This document shows, piece after piece, positions 33,622 to 45,515 of a DNA stretch of 64,000 nt. How positions within the stretch are numbered: the stretch's first letter is position 1; every line of letters starts with the position of its first letter. This stretch comes from Corydoras sp. C115 (Eukaryota; Chordata; Actinopteri; Siluriformes; Callichthyidae): positions 680,001 through 744,000 of the forward strand of contig JAFMOC010000024.1 of NCBI GenBank assembly GCA_019802505.1, read 5' to 3'. Position numbers and translations under genes: made by a program. The notes beneath the pieces are model-generated. The model was given only the letters and a program-made list of their open reading frames with translations, was not told the origin of the DNA and ran no database searches.

Positions 33622-33927
33622 GGGCGGCACGGTGACTTAGTGGTTAGCATGTTCGCCTCTCAGAGCTAGGGATTCCTGATTCGAATCTCAATCTGGGTGG
33701 AGTTTCCATCTTCTCCCCGTGTCCGCGTGGGTTTCCTCCAGGTTCTCTAAATTCTCCAAATTGCCCCATATAGAGTGTGTCTGTGCAAGTGAGTATGTGC
33801 CCAGCGATAGATTGGAGTCCTGTCCTGGGTGTATCTGCCCAGCGACCGAAACGTTCTCCCCTGGATGGGCATGGGAAACCCCACTACGACCCTAATATAG
33901 GATAAAGCAGAAGATAATGGATGAATG
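33622..33927 (+). mobile_element. SINE-A, first of a second tandem pair
   Basis: Flanked by 'gaataacaacaa' (33610-33621) and 'gaataacaataa' (33928-33939). Part of the core ('ctccggtttcctccc' to 'ggtcaattg') is deleted. Confidence 0.93.
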
Positions 33928-33939
33928 GAATAACAATAA

Positions 33940-34261
33940 GGGCGGCACGGTGTCTTAGTGGTTAGCATGTTCTCCTCTCAGCACTAGGGATTCCCAGTTC
34001 GAATCCCAATCTGGGTGGAGTTTCCATGTTCTCCCCGTGTCCACGTGGGTTTCCTCCAGGTTCTTCGGTTTCCTCCCACAGTCCAAAAACATGGATCAAG
34101 GTCAATTGAATTCCCTAAATTGCCCCATATAGAGTGTGTCTGTTCAAGTGAGTGTGTGCCCAGTGATAGATTGGCGCCCTGTCCTGGGTTTATCTGCCCA
34201 GCGCCCGAAACATTCTCCCCTGGATGGGCATAGTAGAGGATAAAGCGGAAGATAATGGAAG
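33940..34261 (+). mobile_element. SINE-A, second of the tandem pair
   Basis: Followed by a third, decayed flank 'gaataataa' (34262-34270). The 'gggaaccccaccgcgacc' segment is deleted. Otherwise head, B box ('agttcgaatcc') and tail are present. Confidence 0.93.
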
Positions 34262-34364
34262 GAATAATAACTATGTTCAATTCTGAATATTTCCACAATT
34301 CCAAAGCTCAAACTTGTAGCAATTTTGTTTAATAGAAATAAGGGTGGAATATTTTGATGATTAA

Positions 34365-34560
34365 ACTCAGCTCATCTCTTTATCTTCCACTTAATCCTCT
34401 ACTAGGGTCGCAAGGGGGTTCCCTAAGAATATCCAGGGGAGAACGTTTCAGGGGCAGATACATCCAGGACAGGGCGCCAATCTATCATTGACACACACTC
34501 ACTCACACTGACATACACACTCTACAGTATATAGGGGCAATTAGATATAAACTGCATTAA
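34365..34560 (-). mobile_element. SINE-A 3' half
   Basis: From 'tctttatcttccacttaatc' to 'tataggggcaattaga'. It meets a plus-strand fragment at about 34568. Confidence 0.82.
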
Positions 34561-34567
34561 TAATTTG

Positions 34568-34806
34568 GTGAAGTTTCTTCCCGTGTCCACGTGGGTTTTT
34601 CTCCGGGTTCTCCGGTTTTCTCCCACAGTCCATAAACAGGCATTTAAGGTACATAGGCAGCTCTAAATTGCCCCTATATAGTCCGTGTGTCTGTGTGACC
34701 AGCAATAAATTGGCGTCCTCTGGGTGTATCCGCACCGCCCAATGGATAGGCATGGATAGGCATGGGGAACCCCCCCCCCAACAACCCTAGTAGATGATTA
34801 AGTGGA
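34568..34806 (+). mobile_element. SINE-A without head
   Basis: Starts in the core ('gaagtttcttcccgtgtcc') and runs to 'gattaagtgga'. A 10-bp word 'ggataggcat' is duplicated near 34746-34765. Confidence 0.82.
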
Positions 34807-35203
34807 ATTTATTAAACTCACTCCAATTTTTCCCATAAATGTATTCGTAGATTTTATCATACATTAGTTAAATTAAGGTTGTGATATTTTGGTGCGTTAT
34901 GGCCACTCAACAATAGGGCAGAACCTGCAGAGTTTCATTTTGACAGACTGTGATGAGATTGCCCTGCTGTGGCTGTTACATCCATGTCAACTTGCCTTGT
35001 TCATTGATTAATGAAATCCATAAAGCCCTTTGTCCTTTCCTATAGATTTATAGACTTCATGGTACAATACCTTTGTATTTCGATGTCATCTAGTCCTCCA
35101 ACACATAAACATTTGTCAGGAAATATTTTTACACTGTCCTTTCACATTCTTATGATTACTCTGGAGGACACATGTCACAACTAAGGCCTTTGACACCAAG
35201 CAC

Positions 35204-35205
<2 letters not shown>
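34807..35205. other. Unique sequence, no gene seen
   Basis: Short unique stretch before a (TA)n tract. Confidence 0.5.

Positions 35206-35257
<52 letters not shown>
35206..35257. repeat. (TA)n microsatellite, left of a SINE
   Basis: About 26 TA units. The matching tract at 35590-35653 lies on the other side of the SINE. Confidence 0.95.
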
Positions 35258-35263
<6 letters not shown>

Positions 35264-35265
35264 AG

Positions 35266-35585
35266 GCACGGTGGCTTAGTTGTTAGCACGTTCGCCTCTC
35301 AGCACTAGGGATTCCCGGAGTCCCCATCTGGGTGGAGTTTCCATGTTCTCCCCGTGTCTGCGTGGGTTTCCTCCGGGTTCTCCGGTTTCCTCCCACAGTC
35401 TAAAAACATGGATCAATTGCCCCATATAGTGTGTGTCTGTGTGAGTGAGTGTGTGCCCAGCGATGGACTGGCACCCTGTCCTGGGTCTATCTGCCCAGCG
35501 CCCGAAACGTTCTCCCCTGGATGGGCATGGGGAACCCCTCTGCGACCCTAATAGAGGATAAAGCGGGAGATAATGAATGAATGAA

Positions 35586-35589
<4 letters not shown>
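35266..35589 (+). mobile_element. SINE-A inserted in (TA)n
   Basis: Head 'ggcacggtggcttag', B box lost ('attcccggagtcccc'), tail (TGAA)n passing into TA. Confidence 0.93.

Positions 35590-35653
<64 letters not shown>
35590..35653. repeat. (TA)n microsatellite, right of a SINE
   Basis: About 32 TA units following the SINE tail. Confidence 0.95.
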
Positions 35654-35657
<4 letters not shown>

Positions 35658-35730
35658 CATTATCTTCCACTTTATCAGGACAGGGCGCCAATCTATCACT
35701 GGGCACACACTCTATATGGGGTAAATCTCC
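35654..35730 (-). mobile_element. SINE-A fragment
   Basis: 'catccattatcttccac' joined by an internal deletion to 'aggacagggcgccaatc' and 'ctctatatggggtaa'. Confidence 0.75.
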
Positions 35731-35734
35731 ACTA

Positions 35735-36178
35735 ACCATATAGGTGGACTTTGTAGTTTTACAATTACAGACTATAGTACATCTGTGCTCATTGTTTTTG
35801 TTAGTCCCCTGTTGGTTCTCTGTTCTCTATTGGTCAGAAGCATCACAGAACAGGTATCATTTGGGTGGTGGATTGTTTATTGTAAGTTCTGCAGTGACAC
35901 TGATGTGATGAGAGGGGTTTTAGTGGAACAGTGCTGTTATAGTTTCATTTAAACATCTCAGGGACAATGTTGTGATAGGAATAATGCACCCACCAACCAT
36001 ACCTGCTCTGTGGTGCTACTATTGGGGTACTGACCATTAGAACAGAGTAAAGTAAACAGTATGTACTGTAGAACACAAACAGATGGACTACAGTCTGGAC
36101 TTGTGGAACTACAAAGTCCATCTTTACAGGAGGTGGAACTGAGAACATGGACAATACGTGGAGCAAAAAGTAGGTTTT
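35735..36178. mobile_element. Palindromic non-autonomous repeat, second copy
   Basis: Ends are reverse complements: 'ggtggactttgtag' and 'acagactatagtacatct' at the left, 'agatggactacagtctg' and 'ctacaaagtccatct' at the right. The inner part includes 'gaacaggtatcatttgggtgg' style words, inverted as 'ccaaccatacctgctctg'. This is the same family as 8255-8880. Confidence 0.78.
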
Positions 36179-36789
36179 GACTGTTATTATATATAGACAT
36201 TGGGGGTCATTGATGTTGGTTTTAGGGTATCCACATATATAAAAGTTTACCAATTACAGCTATGTGATGTCATCAAAATTGACTTTTATTACCACATTTC
36301 TTGTGGCCCAATCACAAGCCCCACCTACCTTACAGTTGATTTTCACTTAAACCGTTGCCATGTCTCACACACACAGATACACACAAACGTGTGAATGTCA
36401 GCTCCAGCACTCTCTCGCTCGAGCTCTCTCTCTTTTAAAAGCACTCCTCTCTTTGCTTTTATGTTCTGTAAAGACATAATGACACAATTAACCGCACATA
36501 TAGCAGGTGAGTTCAATTACCTTCCGCATTTTCTCAGATTCGCACCTATTTAGAAACTGCCGTCCGATCGATATCTTCTCCTCTGTCACACATCTTCTCT
36601 GTTGAATTATGATTTGGCCCTAAATAGAGAAAAGGGGCCGAAACATGGTTTTAATGCCAAGTCGTCAATAGCAGTCAGAACAACAGGTGCAACACATGAC
36701 CAGTATGGTAGCGTGTAAGCAACTCGAGGTTATTGATTAAACAAAACACCTGTCACATAATATATTGTATTAATATATGTATTTGAAAT
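36179..36789. other. Unique sequence, no gene seen
   Basis: Includes a CT-rich patch at 36406-36436. No frame or repeat is recognised. Confidence 0.5.
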
Positions 36790-36891
36790 GTGTAGCTCTG
36801 TTTCTTAAATCTGATTGGCTGAGCTGTATGTCCAGCCGTGATATTATTGACAATGGTGTTTCGCATTTGTATCCATACATGATATACAACA

Positions 36892-37229
36892 TTCATTCAT
36901 TCATTATCTCCCGCTTTATCCTCTATTAGGGTCGCGGTGGGGTTCCCCATGCCCATCAAGGGGAGAACGTCTCGGGCGCTGGGCAGATAGACCCAGGACA
37001 GGGCGCCAATCCATCGCTGGGCACACACTCACTCACTCAGACACACTCTATAGCACTTTTGAGAATTCAATTGACTTGATCCATGTTTTTGGACTGTGGG
37101 AGGAAACCGGAGAACCCGGAGGAAACCCACGCAGACACGGGGAGAACATGGCAACTCCACCCAGATGGGGATTCGAACCGGGAACCCCTAGCGCTGAGAC
37201 GTGCTAACCACTAAGCCACCGTGCCGCCC
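36892..37229 (-). mobile_element. SINE-A nested in the DNA transposon, 12-bp TSD
   Basis: Perfect TSD 'tgatatacaaca' at 36880-36891 and 37230-37241. Near-consensus copy with (TGAA)n tail. Confidence 0.95.
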
Positions 37230-37435
37230 TGATATACAACACATTACATTAAATCACATACAATAAAAGGAAATACAGATTAATATAAACAGCGAGCTGA
37301 TTCCTGATGAGCACTAAACCTGTTGCGGCTGTTGTTTATGAACTGTGTTTTGTAATTTGGCCACTAGATGGCAGATTTCGTTCATTAGAGAACAAACACA
37401 CAAAAATTTTTTTTTCAAAGTTTGATTCTTAAATG

Positions 37436-37788
37436 GGGCAGCACGGTGGCTTAGTGGTTAGCACGTTCTCCTCTCAGTGCTAGGGATTCCCGGTTCAAAT
37501 CCCCATCTGGGTGGAGTTTCCATGTTCTCCCCGTGTCTGCGTGGGTTTCTTCCGAGTTCTCCGGTTTCCTCCCACAGTCCAAAAACATGGATCAAGTCAA
37601 TTGAGTTCTCAAAAATTGCCCCATATAGAGTGTGTTTGTGTGAGTGAGTGTGTGCCCAGCGATGGATTGGCACCCTGTCCTGGGTGTATCTGTCCAGCGC
37701 CCAAGACGTTCTCCCCTGGATGGGCATGGGGAACCCCACCGCGACCCTAATAGAGGATAAAGCGGGAGATAATAAATGAATGAATGAA
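37436..37788 (+). mobile_element. SINE-A nested in the DNA transposon, 13-bp TSD
   Basis: Perfect TSD 'tgattcttaaatg' at 37423-37435 and 37789-37801. B box 'ggttcaaatcc' still fits the consensus. Confidence 0.95.
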
Positions 37789-38074
37789 TGATTCTTAAAT
37801 GCATTAATTCACAAATAATTCAAAACATTAACGTTGATAAACTGGTTTTCCGTGACGTAATATAGTTTCTCTAACAAGTAAATACTGCCATCCATTGGTT
37901 AAATTACAGAATGTAGTTTATAAAACACATCAGGGAAAAATGTATTGTATATCACGCATTAATACAAATGTGAAGCAGATAGATGTGTGTGTTATTCTCA
38001 ATAATGTCACGGCTGGACAAACAGCTCAGCCAATCAGAATTAAGGACTGTAATTATCCGTTTTAAAAAAAGCAA

Positions 38075-38405
38075 TAAGGTGGCTTAGTGGTTAGCACATT
38101 TGACTCTAAGTGCTAGGGATCCCTGGTTCGAATCCCAATCTGGGTGGAGTTCCCATGTTCTCCCCGTGTCTGCGTGGGTTTCCTCCAGGTTCCTCGTTTC
38201 CTCCCACAGTCCAAAAATATGGATCAAGGTCAATTAAATTCTCCACATTACCCCATATAGAGTGTGTGTCTGTGTGTGAGTGTGTGCCCAGCAATAGATT
38301 GGCGCCCTGTCCTGGGTGTATCTGCCCAGCGCCTGAAACGTTCTCCCCTGGATGGGCATGGGGCCCCCGCGACCCTAGTAGAGTATAAAGCGGAAGATAA
38401 TGGAT
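38075..38405 (+). mobile_element. SINE-A, slightly 5'-truncated
   Basis: Starts 'ggtggcttagtgg' and ends 'gaagataatggatg'. Both flanks carry 'aataagg', but this word overlaps the SINE start, so the TSD is uncertain. Confidence 0.9.
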
Positions 38406-39539
38406 GTAATAAGGCAAATGACGTTGTGCATTATTGTGAATAAAACACAGGGAACACCCGAAAACACAATAACACACACCATCTCTGCTTTATTGCTTTT
38501 TTAAGGCACATGAAGGGGAATGACAACCAGAAAACAGATGGAACAGGTGTAATAAAGCAGAGTGCTGCAGAGAGGGATCAGACAAACACAATCCGACACA
38601 ACCAGGCGGGGAGGAGAACATCTATATTTGGCGATGCTGGAATATAAAATATGTTTGATGGGTAGCGGCTACTAAGAAGCAAATATAAAAAGGAGGTGCG
38701 AGTTAATCTAGGTTGGAATCTGTGTGGTGCAGGTAAGTGGAGTCGATGGAGCGCCGACAACAAGCTATCCGAGGTTGTTCCTCGTGTGCGGATTTGTTTT
38801 CCCAGCTGCCTCGCAGGATTACGACGAAAAGCTGAATCTCTGCATCAGTGATTTATGCCTCAGCAAAGTGAATCGACATGTGTTGTGACTTCAGACCTCT
38901 GACCCCTGAGTGCTGCTTTCTTACTGGCTGGCTTAAAAGCCAGGGGTGCTCATCATCTCTGGTTAGTGTCATGTTCGTGGAAAGAGCAGGAGAGTTGCCA
39001 TAGGCGACAGGGTGCCAACACTTCATTTCCTCTCCAGTGCCTTTGCTTTCTAAGGGCAGGATGGACAGACAAAGCACACACTTTACTTTCAATGTGTTGG
39101 TCCAAGGACAATACTGACTGCGATGGCATCTGCAGATAAGATCCCATTCTATTGCACCGCTGCAACTCAGGCACTCTGACCGCTTTCAAGTTTGCAAGAG
39201 CTGCAAAGCATTTAACAAGCAGTTTACTAAATTAAATTTTGATTTATGAATACCTCCATACTTATGTCCGACAGAAACCTAAACAAAATGTCAATAAATT
39301 ACTTATTAATTAAATGCCGTGCTTTATTATTAGCTCTAACTGCCTTCCTTGTCTGTTTCTTTTGAGGTGTCCCCCGGCTTCCTGGAGATCTTCATCCATG
39401 GCTCTGCTGACGAATACTGGATGGAACCTGACAAGGCAGTCCTGCAGGACGCCCCCTAATGGATAAAAAACAGTATAGTTTTCCAGTTAGTTTTTCCATT
39501 TGTTTAATATCTGTACATAGCTGTCCTACACTGTTGTTG
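38406..39539. other. Unique region, no gene seen
   Basis: About 1.1 kb without repeats and with balanced composition. Short minus-strand frames at 38578-39189 show no domain. Possible regulatory or intronic DNA. Confidence 0.4.
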
Positions 39540-39752
39540 CTGCCTGGACGCTCAAGGAGGATGAGTCCCCCACTGAGTCTTGGTCCTCCCAAGGTTTCTT
39601 CCTTAAATAACAACATAAAAGGGAGTTTTTTCTTGCCACTGTCGCTTCGGCTTGCTCTTTGGGGGTTTAAAGGATTTTCATTCTGTAAAGCTGCTTTGTG
39701 ACAATGTACTGTTGTAAAAAGCGCGACATAAATAAATAACTTGAACTTGAAC
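39540..39752 (+). repeat. Widespread fish repeat, 3' part
   Basis: Contains the familiar order 'aaggaggatgag', 'aaggtttcttcctta', 'gccactgtcgcttcgg', 'agctgctttgtgacaatg' and 'aaataaataacttgaactt'. This family contributes half of the satellite unit at 28378-32990. A reversed copy is at 50310-50690. Confidence 0.8.
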
Positions 39753-39888
39753 TTCAAAATGTATCAACAAAAGCCATAAGACTCCGATTCAGGCCGAAAC
39801 AATACCTGAATCACAGACTGATGCTAATTATTTGGCAATGAAAACTTAAATTATTAAAATAAAAAAATTCCAAATGGTCTCTCTGCTG

Positions 39889-40433
39889 GGCGGCACGGTG
39901 GCTTAGTGGTTATCACGTTCTCCTCTCAGCGCTAGGGATTCCCGGTTCGAATGCCCATCTGGGTGGAGTTTCCATGTTCTCCTCGTGTCCGCGTGGGTTT
40001 CCTCTGGGTTCTCCAGTTTCCTCCCACAGTCCAAAAACATGTATCAAGTCAACTGAATTCTCCAAATTGCCCCATATAGAGTGTGTCTGTGTGTGTCTGT
40101 GTGAGTGAGTGTGCCCAACAATGGATTGTCCTGGGTGAATCTGCCCAGCTCCCGAGACTTTCTCCCTTGGATGGGCATGGGGAACCCCCCCGTGTCCCAA
40201 CTAGAGGATTAACATCCTACTGTTTAAAAACACAGATTGAAGGTAAATTGGCTGCTCTCAATTGCCCCTATATAGTGTGTGTGAGTAAGTGTCGGTGTGT
40301 GTCCAGTTGTAGATTGGTGCCCTGTCCTGGGTGTATCTGCCCAGTGCCTAAAACGTTCTCCCCCGGATGGGCATAGGGACCCTCGCCCCAACCCTAAAAC
40401 AAGATTAAGTGGTCTATAATGGATGGATGGATA
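39889..40433 (+). mobile_element. SINE-A with a second, older 3' half
   Basis: A complete head-to-tail copy (39889-40213) is followed by a second 3' portion of older type (40214-40433: 'aaattggctgctctcaatt' to 'ataatggatggatgg'). The younger part may have inserted into or recombined with the older one. Confidence 0.88.
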
Positions 40434-40493
40434 GAATAGAACAACAGATTTTTACAAATAGTCAGAACCTAATTTTATTTTCATTTTAGTGTT

Positions 40494-40828
40494 TTTCCAT
40501 CCATTTTCTGCTTTATCCTCTTTAAGGGTCACAGGGGGGTTTCCCATGCCCATCCAGGGGAGAACGTTTCAGATGCTGGGCAGATACACCCAGGACAGGG
40601 CGCCAATCTATCGCTGGGCCCACATTCACCCACACAGACAAACACATTCTATATGGGGCACTTTGGAGAATTCCATTGACTTGATCCATGTTTTTGGACT
40701 GTGGGAGGAAACCAGAGAACCTGGAGGAAACCCACGCGGACATGGGGAGAACATGGAACCTCCACCCAGATTGGGATTCAAAGCGGGAATCCCTAGCGCT
40801 GAGAGGAGAACATGCTAACCACTAAACC
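40494..40828 (-). mobile_element. 5'-truncated SINE-A with 12-bp TSD
   Basis: Perfect TSD 'cattttagtgtt' at 40482-40493 and 40829-40840. The 5' end stops inside the A box ('gctaaccactaaacc'), so an incomplete reverse transcript was integrated. Confidence 0.94.
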
Positions 40829-40840
40829 CATTTTAGTGTT

Positions 40841-41798
40841 GTTTTCCCAAATAATATTGCAATTTAATGATTTTATCTTTCTGGCTACAGGGGATATCTA
40901 TATGCGATACAACGACTATATATACTGCATTTCTGCATAATAACATGTTTTTAAAGCCATAAAATAGTTATTGACAGGTGGATTGATTCAGACGGAGCAT
41001 TGCCGACGGCCTAGGTGTGAAATGCATGGCTTGTCACTGACAAAATCCTATGTAAGTTATTTGGTTCATAGCGATAACTACATTACGTAATCATGTGTCG
41101 AGTCAAACCTATGGAATTATACAGATTTTTACTATTTATACGAGAAATGTGGGTAAATCATGGTAGTGACAGCTATAAACGCAGCACTTATTTTAGAAAG
41201 CCTTTTAAAGGCAGGTAGTAAAATCACTATGCAGCTCAGCATAGCAGCCCAGACACAGCATCTCTACGTGGATCATCACTAACTGATACATACAGGCTGC
41301 TTTCTGACAAGCGACATCCACCGTGACACCAGAAAACACAGCTTCATTCTAATCCATTCACCGAATGACAAATGTGCTGGTTTTGCTGAGAAGAGGTCAA
41401 GTCCACAAGCCGAGAGCTTTCGCTTACAGTGAGTGAGTGTGGCTCGTGGCTCGAGCGCAAACTGTGAAATGGGTCCGACTGTGGTTCACAGCACTGGCTT
41501 TGGTCCATTTGGCAGGGGCCATTAGGCTGATCATGCCTCACCTGGGCCTGCTGTGGCCTGCCATTCAGCCATAGCACAACCCACTTCCCCCTCAAAATGC
41601 CTGAGTTTGCGGTTCCCACTGCACCCCCGGGCCTTGGACCTACATTTCAGTGATGGAGAGAGAACCAGAAAAGGCTGACATGGAGGATTGATGGTATTTA
41701 TTAACCGTGGATTTGAAAGGACGTGGTGCAATAAAGATTACATTGTACCGTAACCAGAGGTGTGCAGAGCAGCAAAATGAAAAGCAAAGCGTATTTAA

Positions 41799-41801
<3 letters not shown>
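40841..41801. other. Unique region, no gene seen
   Basis: About 960 bp with no repeat. The 41230-41650 part is GC-richer than its surroundings. Frames there lack a known domain. Confidence 0.4.

Positions 41802-41871
<70 letters not shown>
41802..41871. repeat. (TA)n microsatellite
   Basis: About 35 TA units. Confidence 0.95.
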
Positions 41872-41873
<2 letters not shown>

Positions 41874-42166
41874 TGAGTTGTGTTTATTACGAAAAAAAAG
41901 TGCTTGTTCAGGGAGATACGATTGTCATTTACCTGAAATATTCTAAAACCAGATGCCCTCCAGACAGGGCACACGTTGTACAGCTTCTGTAGTCACACCA
42001 TGTGATCCCAACACATTTATAATCATCATCCACAATATTGCCCTGTTCCACCTCACTGGACAAAGCTGACAGCAATGGATTTGTATGACATGAACTGCCT
42101 GTTCTGTTGCAAACAAAGGTCAACATTTAGATGCATGAAGAAATAGATTAATCCATAAAACCTGTG

Positions 42167-42355
<189 letters not shown>

Positions 42356-42358
42356 CAA

Positions 42359-42697
42359 AGGCTTAGTGGTTTAGCACGTTCGCCTCTCAGCACTAGGGAT
42401 TCCCGGTTGGAATCCCCATCTGGGTGGAGTTTCCATGTTCTCCCTGTGTCTGCGTGGGTTTCCTCCGGGTTCTCCGGTTTCCTCCCACAGTTCAAAAACA
42501 TGGATCAAGTCAATTGAATTCTCAAAAATTGCCCCATATAGAGTGTGTCTGTGTGAGTGAGTGTGTGCCCAGCGATGGATTGGCACCATGTCCTGGGTCT
42601 ATCTGCCCAGCGCCCGAGATGTTCTCCCCTGGATGGGCATGCGGAACCCCACCGCGACCCTAATAGAGGATAAAGCGGGAGATAATGAATGAATGAA
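42359..42697 (+). mobile_element. SINE-A, slightly 5'-truncated
   Basis: Starts inside the A box ('ggcttagtggtttagc'), B box altered ('ggttggaatcc'), tail (TGAA)n. Confidence 0.92.
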
Positions 42698-42718
42698 TAT
42701 AGAACAAAATACATTTAT

Positions 42719-43008
42719 ATCCGTCCATTATTTTCCAGTAGGGTCGTGTTCCACCATTCCCATCTAGGGGAGAACGTTTCGGGCGCTGGGAAGATACACC
42801 TAGGACTGGGTACCAATCTATCACTGGGCAAATACTCACTCACACAAACACACTTTAAATGGGGCAATTTGGAAAATTCAGTTGACCTTGATCCAAGTTT
42901 TTAGACTGTGGGAGGAAACCGGAGAACCCGGAGGAAACCGACATGGACACAGGGAGAACATGGAAACCATACCCAGATTAGGATTCGAACCGGGAATCCC
43001 AAGCTAAG
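42719..43008 (-). mobile_element. 5'-truncated SINE-A
   Basis: B box 'gattcgaacc' present, but the head is cut after 'gggaatcccaagct'. Short reversed tail. Confidence 0.87.
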
Positions 43009-43137
43009 AACCAATCAGATGTGTTGGGTAAATAAAAAAAGTATTTTGTGAAATATAAATCATAAAAACGATGTGTCATTTGTTGTTTCTATAACAAAAA
43101 AAAGTTTAAGTTCAACTGTTGTCTTAGGTCATATATT

Positions 43138-43139
<2 letters not shown>

Positions 43140-43192
<53 letters not shown>
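43140..43192. repeat. (GT)n microsatellite
   Basis: About 26 GT units. Confidence 0.95.
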
Positions 43193-43194
<2 letters not shown>

Positions 43195-44282
43195 ACACGT
43201 GCATGTGTGTAATATTTTGTATTTGTGAAACAAATTTTAATAGTTACAGCTCTTTTATAATTTATTATATGTGTTGACATATGTACAATATGTAATGTAG
43301 TTTCCAGCTAATTGATTAAGTAGGTAAATTATTAATGAATTGCAGCTCCATATTAATATGAAATAGTATTAATTCACTCAATAAGAAGGGACGACTGCTG
43401 ATTTAGGAGCACGCTTTGAGCTTTAAACCTTCAGGGCTGCATTAAAGATTTGGTTTAGAGGTCTAAAAACAGCTTTATGAAATCAACAACTGGTGCACTA
43501 TTCCAGAAGGGATGATCTAAAGCATATTCATCTAATTAGTCTGATGAGAGCTTTGCTAATAAGCAACAAGTTGGCCCTCTGTGTGCTGTGGAGACTTGTT
43601 AATGTTACTGTCACAACACGGGATCCTCGGGCTTTGAGATCAAGGCCAGGGAGCAGAGATGCTCTCTTACTGCCCCCACATGCCCCCTCCTCTCCTTCAT
43701 TGCTCTGCTGTGATCTCTCACACCAAATTTAATTCCTTTTCTAATTAATGACATTATTAAAAGCGGGGCAGTGTGTCATTTGACCCTGGTAATGAGAGTG
43801 AAGGACTGGGATTCAGCTCTATGAAGAAAGAACTCTATTCATTTAAGCATGACTTCAGCAACGTTGTTTAAAAGTTTCTTAATGTACCTCATCTTATTTA
43901 CTGATTTTTGAAGGGAGCATAACAATACCATCCCCCACACAGAGGGGAAGTATTCTCCAGCGGGGATCAGGAATGCGAAAAATAATAATACTCGTTTTTT
44001 GCGATTATTCACGATTAAGAATGTTAGCTAGACCAAGTGGCATAATTCACACAGAACAAAAATAAAGTTTCACTTGCAGTACACTTTTTTGTTTATATAG
44101 TTCTTATAGGAAAAAACTAGTTTTCTTCGAAATTTTTATAAAAATTTTTTTTGCTTAGTTTTTTTTTTGTTGACATATATAAGACATAGAGAGACATGTG
44201 TCAGATGCATGCAGCATACTGGTTGCCATGGTGCAATTTGTTTACTTTTTCAATTAAATAAAATGGTGTATTTAAAATCCAG
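43193..44282. other. Unique region, candidate conserved non-coding DNA
   Basis: About 1.1 kb without repeats. The part 43350-43860 is well mixed in composition, with homeodomain-like 'taatta' words. No supported gene. Conservation cannot be judged from one sequence. Confidence 0.35.
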
Positions 44283-44472
44283 AGGGGCATGTTGGCTTAG
44301 TGGTTAGCACGTTCGCCTCTCAGCACGGGAGATCCAGGTTCGCATCCCAATCTGGGAGCTGTTTCCATGTTCACCCCATGTCCGCGTGGGTATTCTCATG
44401 GTTCACCGGTTTCCTTCCACAGTCCAAAAACATGGATTACAGGTAAAATTGCTTCTATGTATAGTGCTTGTG

Positions 44473-44520
<48 letters not shown>

Positions 44521-44560
44521 TGTGTGTGTGTGAGTGTGCCCAGATATAGATCAGCACCCC
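44283..44560 (+). mobile_element. SINE-A expanded by (GT)n
   Basis: Head 'ggcatgttggcttag' and decayed B box 'ggttcgcatcc'. The 'gtgtctgtgtgagtg' block has become a GT run (about 44476-44532), after which only 'tgcccagatatagat' remains. Confidence 0.87.
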
Positions 44561-44625
44561 TGATATATATAGCACCTTCTCCCCACACACACCACACACA
44601 TGGCCCACACACACATACTGTGTGT

Positions 44626-44637
44626 ATATATATATAT

Positions 44638-44687
<50 letters not shown>

Positions 44688-44703
44688 CATATATATATAT
44701 ATA
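44626..44703. repeat. (TA)n microsatellite
   Basis: TA units with small breaks, leading into the tail of the next SINE. Confidence 0.93.
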
Positions 44704-44705
44704 TT

Positions 44706-45004
44706 CATTATATTCATTCATTCATCTCCCACTTCATCCTCTACTAGGGTCGGGCGCCGGGCAGACAGACCCAAGACAGGGCGCCAATCCATTGCTGGGC
44801 ACACACCCACCCACACAAACACACTCCATATGGGGCAAATTTGAGAATTCAATTGACTTGATCCATGTTTTTGGACTGTGGGAGGAAACCGGAGAATCCA
44901 CGCAGACACGGGGAGAACATGGAAACTCCACCCAGATGGGTATTGGAACTAGGAATCCCTAGCGCTGAGAGGCGAACGTGCTAACCACTAAGCCACCGTG
45001 CCGC
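44706..45004 (-). mobile_element. SINE-A between two (TA)n tracts
   Basis: Two internal deletions ('cccatgcccatccagggg' region and one in the core). Head 'accgtgccgc' complete. Confidence 0.91.
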
Positions 45005-45017
45005 ATATACTGTTATA

Positions 45018-45020
<3 letters not shown>

Positions 45021-45085
<65 letters not shown>
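45021..45085. repeat. (TA)n microsatellite
   Basis: About 32 TA units on the other side of the SINE. Confidence 0.95.
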
Positions 45086-45087
<2 letters not shown>

Positions 45088-45481
45088 GTACATTTACCTG
45101 TCTTTATGTAATCCACTAGCTGATAGTTTAATAAAATGCAAAACCTTCTCCTGCATTTTTAATCACATACTAACAACCAATCTGATGTGTTTGGGTAATT
45201 TTAAAGTATTTTGTGAAATATAACTCTAAAAAAAAACTAAAAGTTCTTTGTTGTTTCCTGAATGAAACGAATGAATCAATTTCGGTCTTACACATAAAAC
45301 GACATGGAGACTTCTAGAACTTTTAGCAGGTGGTTTGCCCAGATCCATCTATGACTCTAACTTTACAATATCCCTATTATCAACATTATAAACATTCCAG
45401 GCAATTACTACAACTGCTTTTTGACACTAGAATGCAAAAAATAGAGCTTTTTTTAGCCTGGCACACGTACACACAATGGCT

Positions 45482-45515
<34 letters not shown>

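Larger units (their letters stand above)
36790..38050. mobile_element. Non-autonomous DNA transposon with long inverted repeats
   Basis: The terminal region includes 36811-36840 and 38008-38037, reverse complements at 29 of 30 positions ('ctgattggctgagctgt' core). Weaker pairing extends over about 100 bp on each side. The interior has no transposase. Two SINE-A copies are nested in it. Superfamily not assigned. Confidence 0.8.

Noticed and set aside
38578..39189. Short minus-strand frames in a repeat-free region, possible exon
   Set aside because: No domain, and no convincing pair of splice sites with matching phase. Left as unique DNA.
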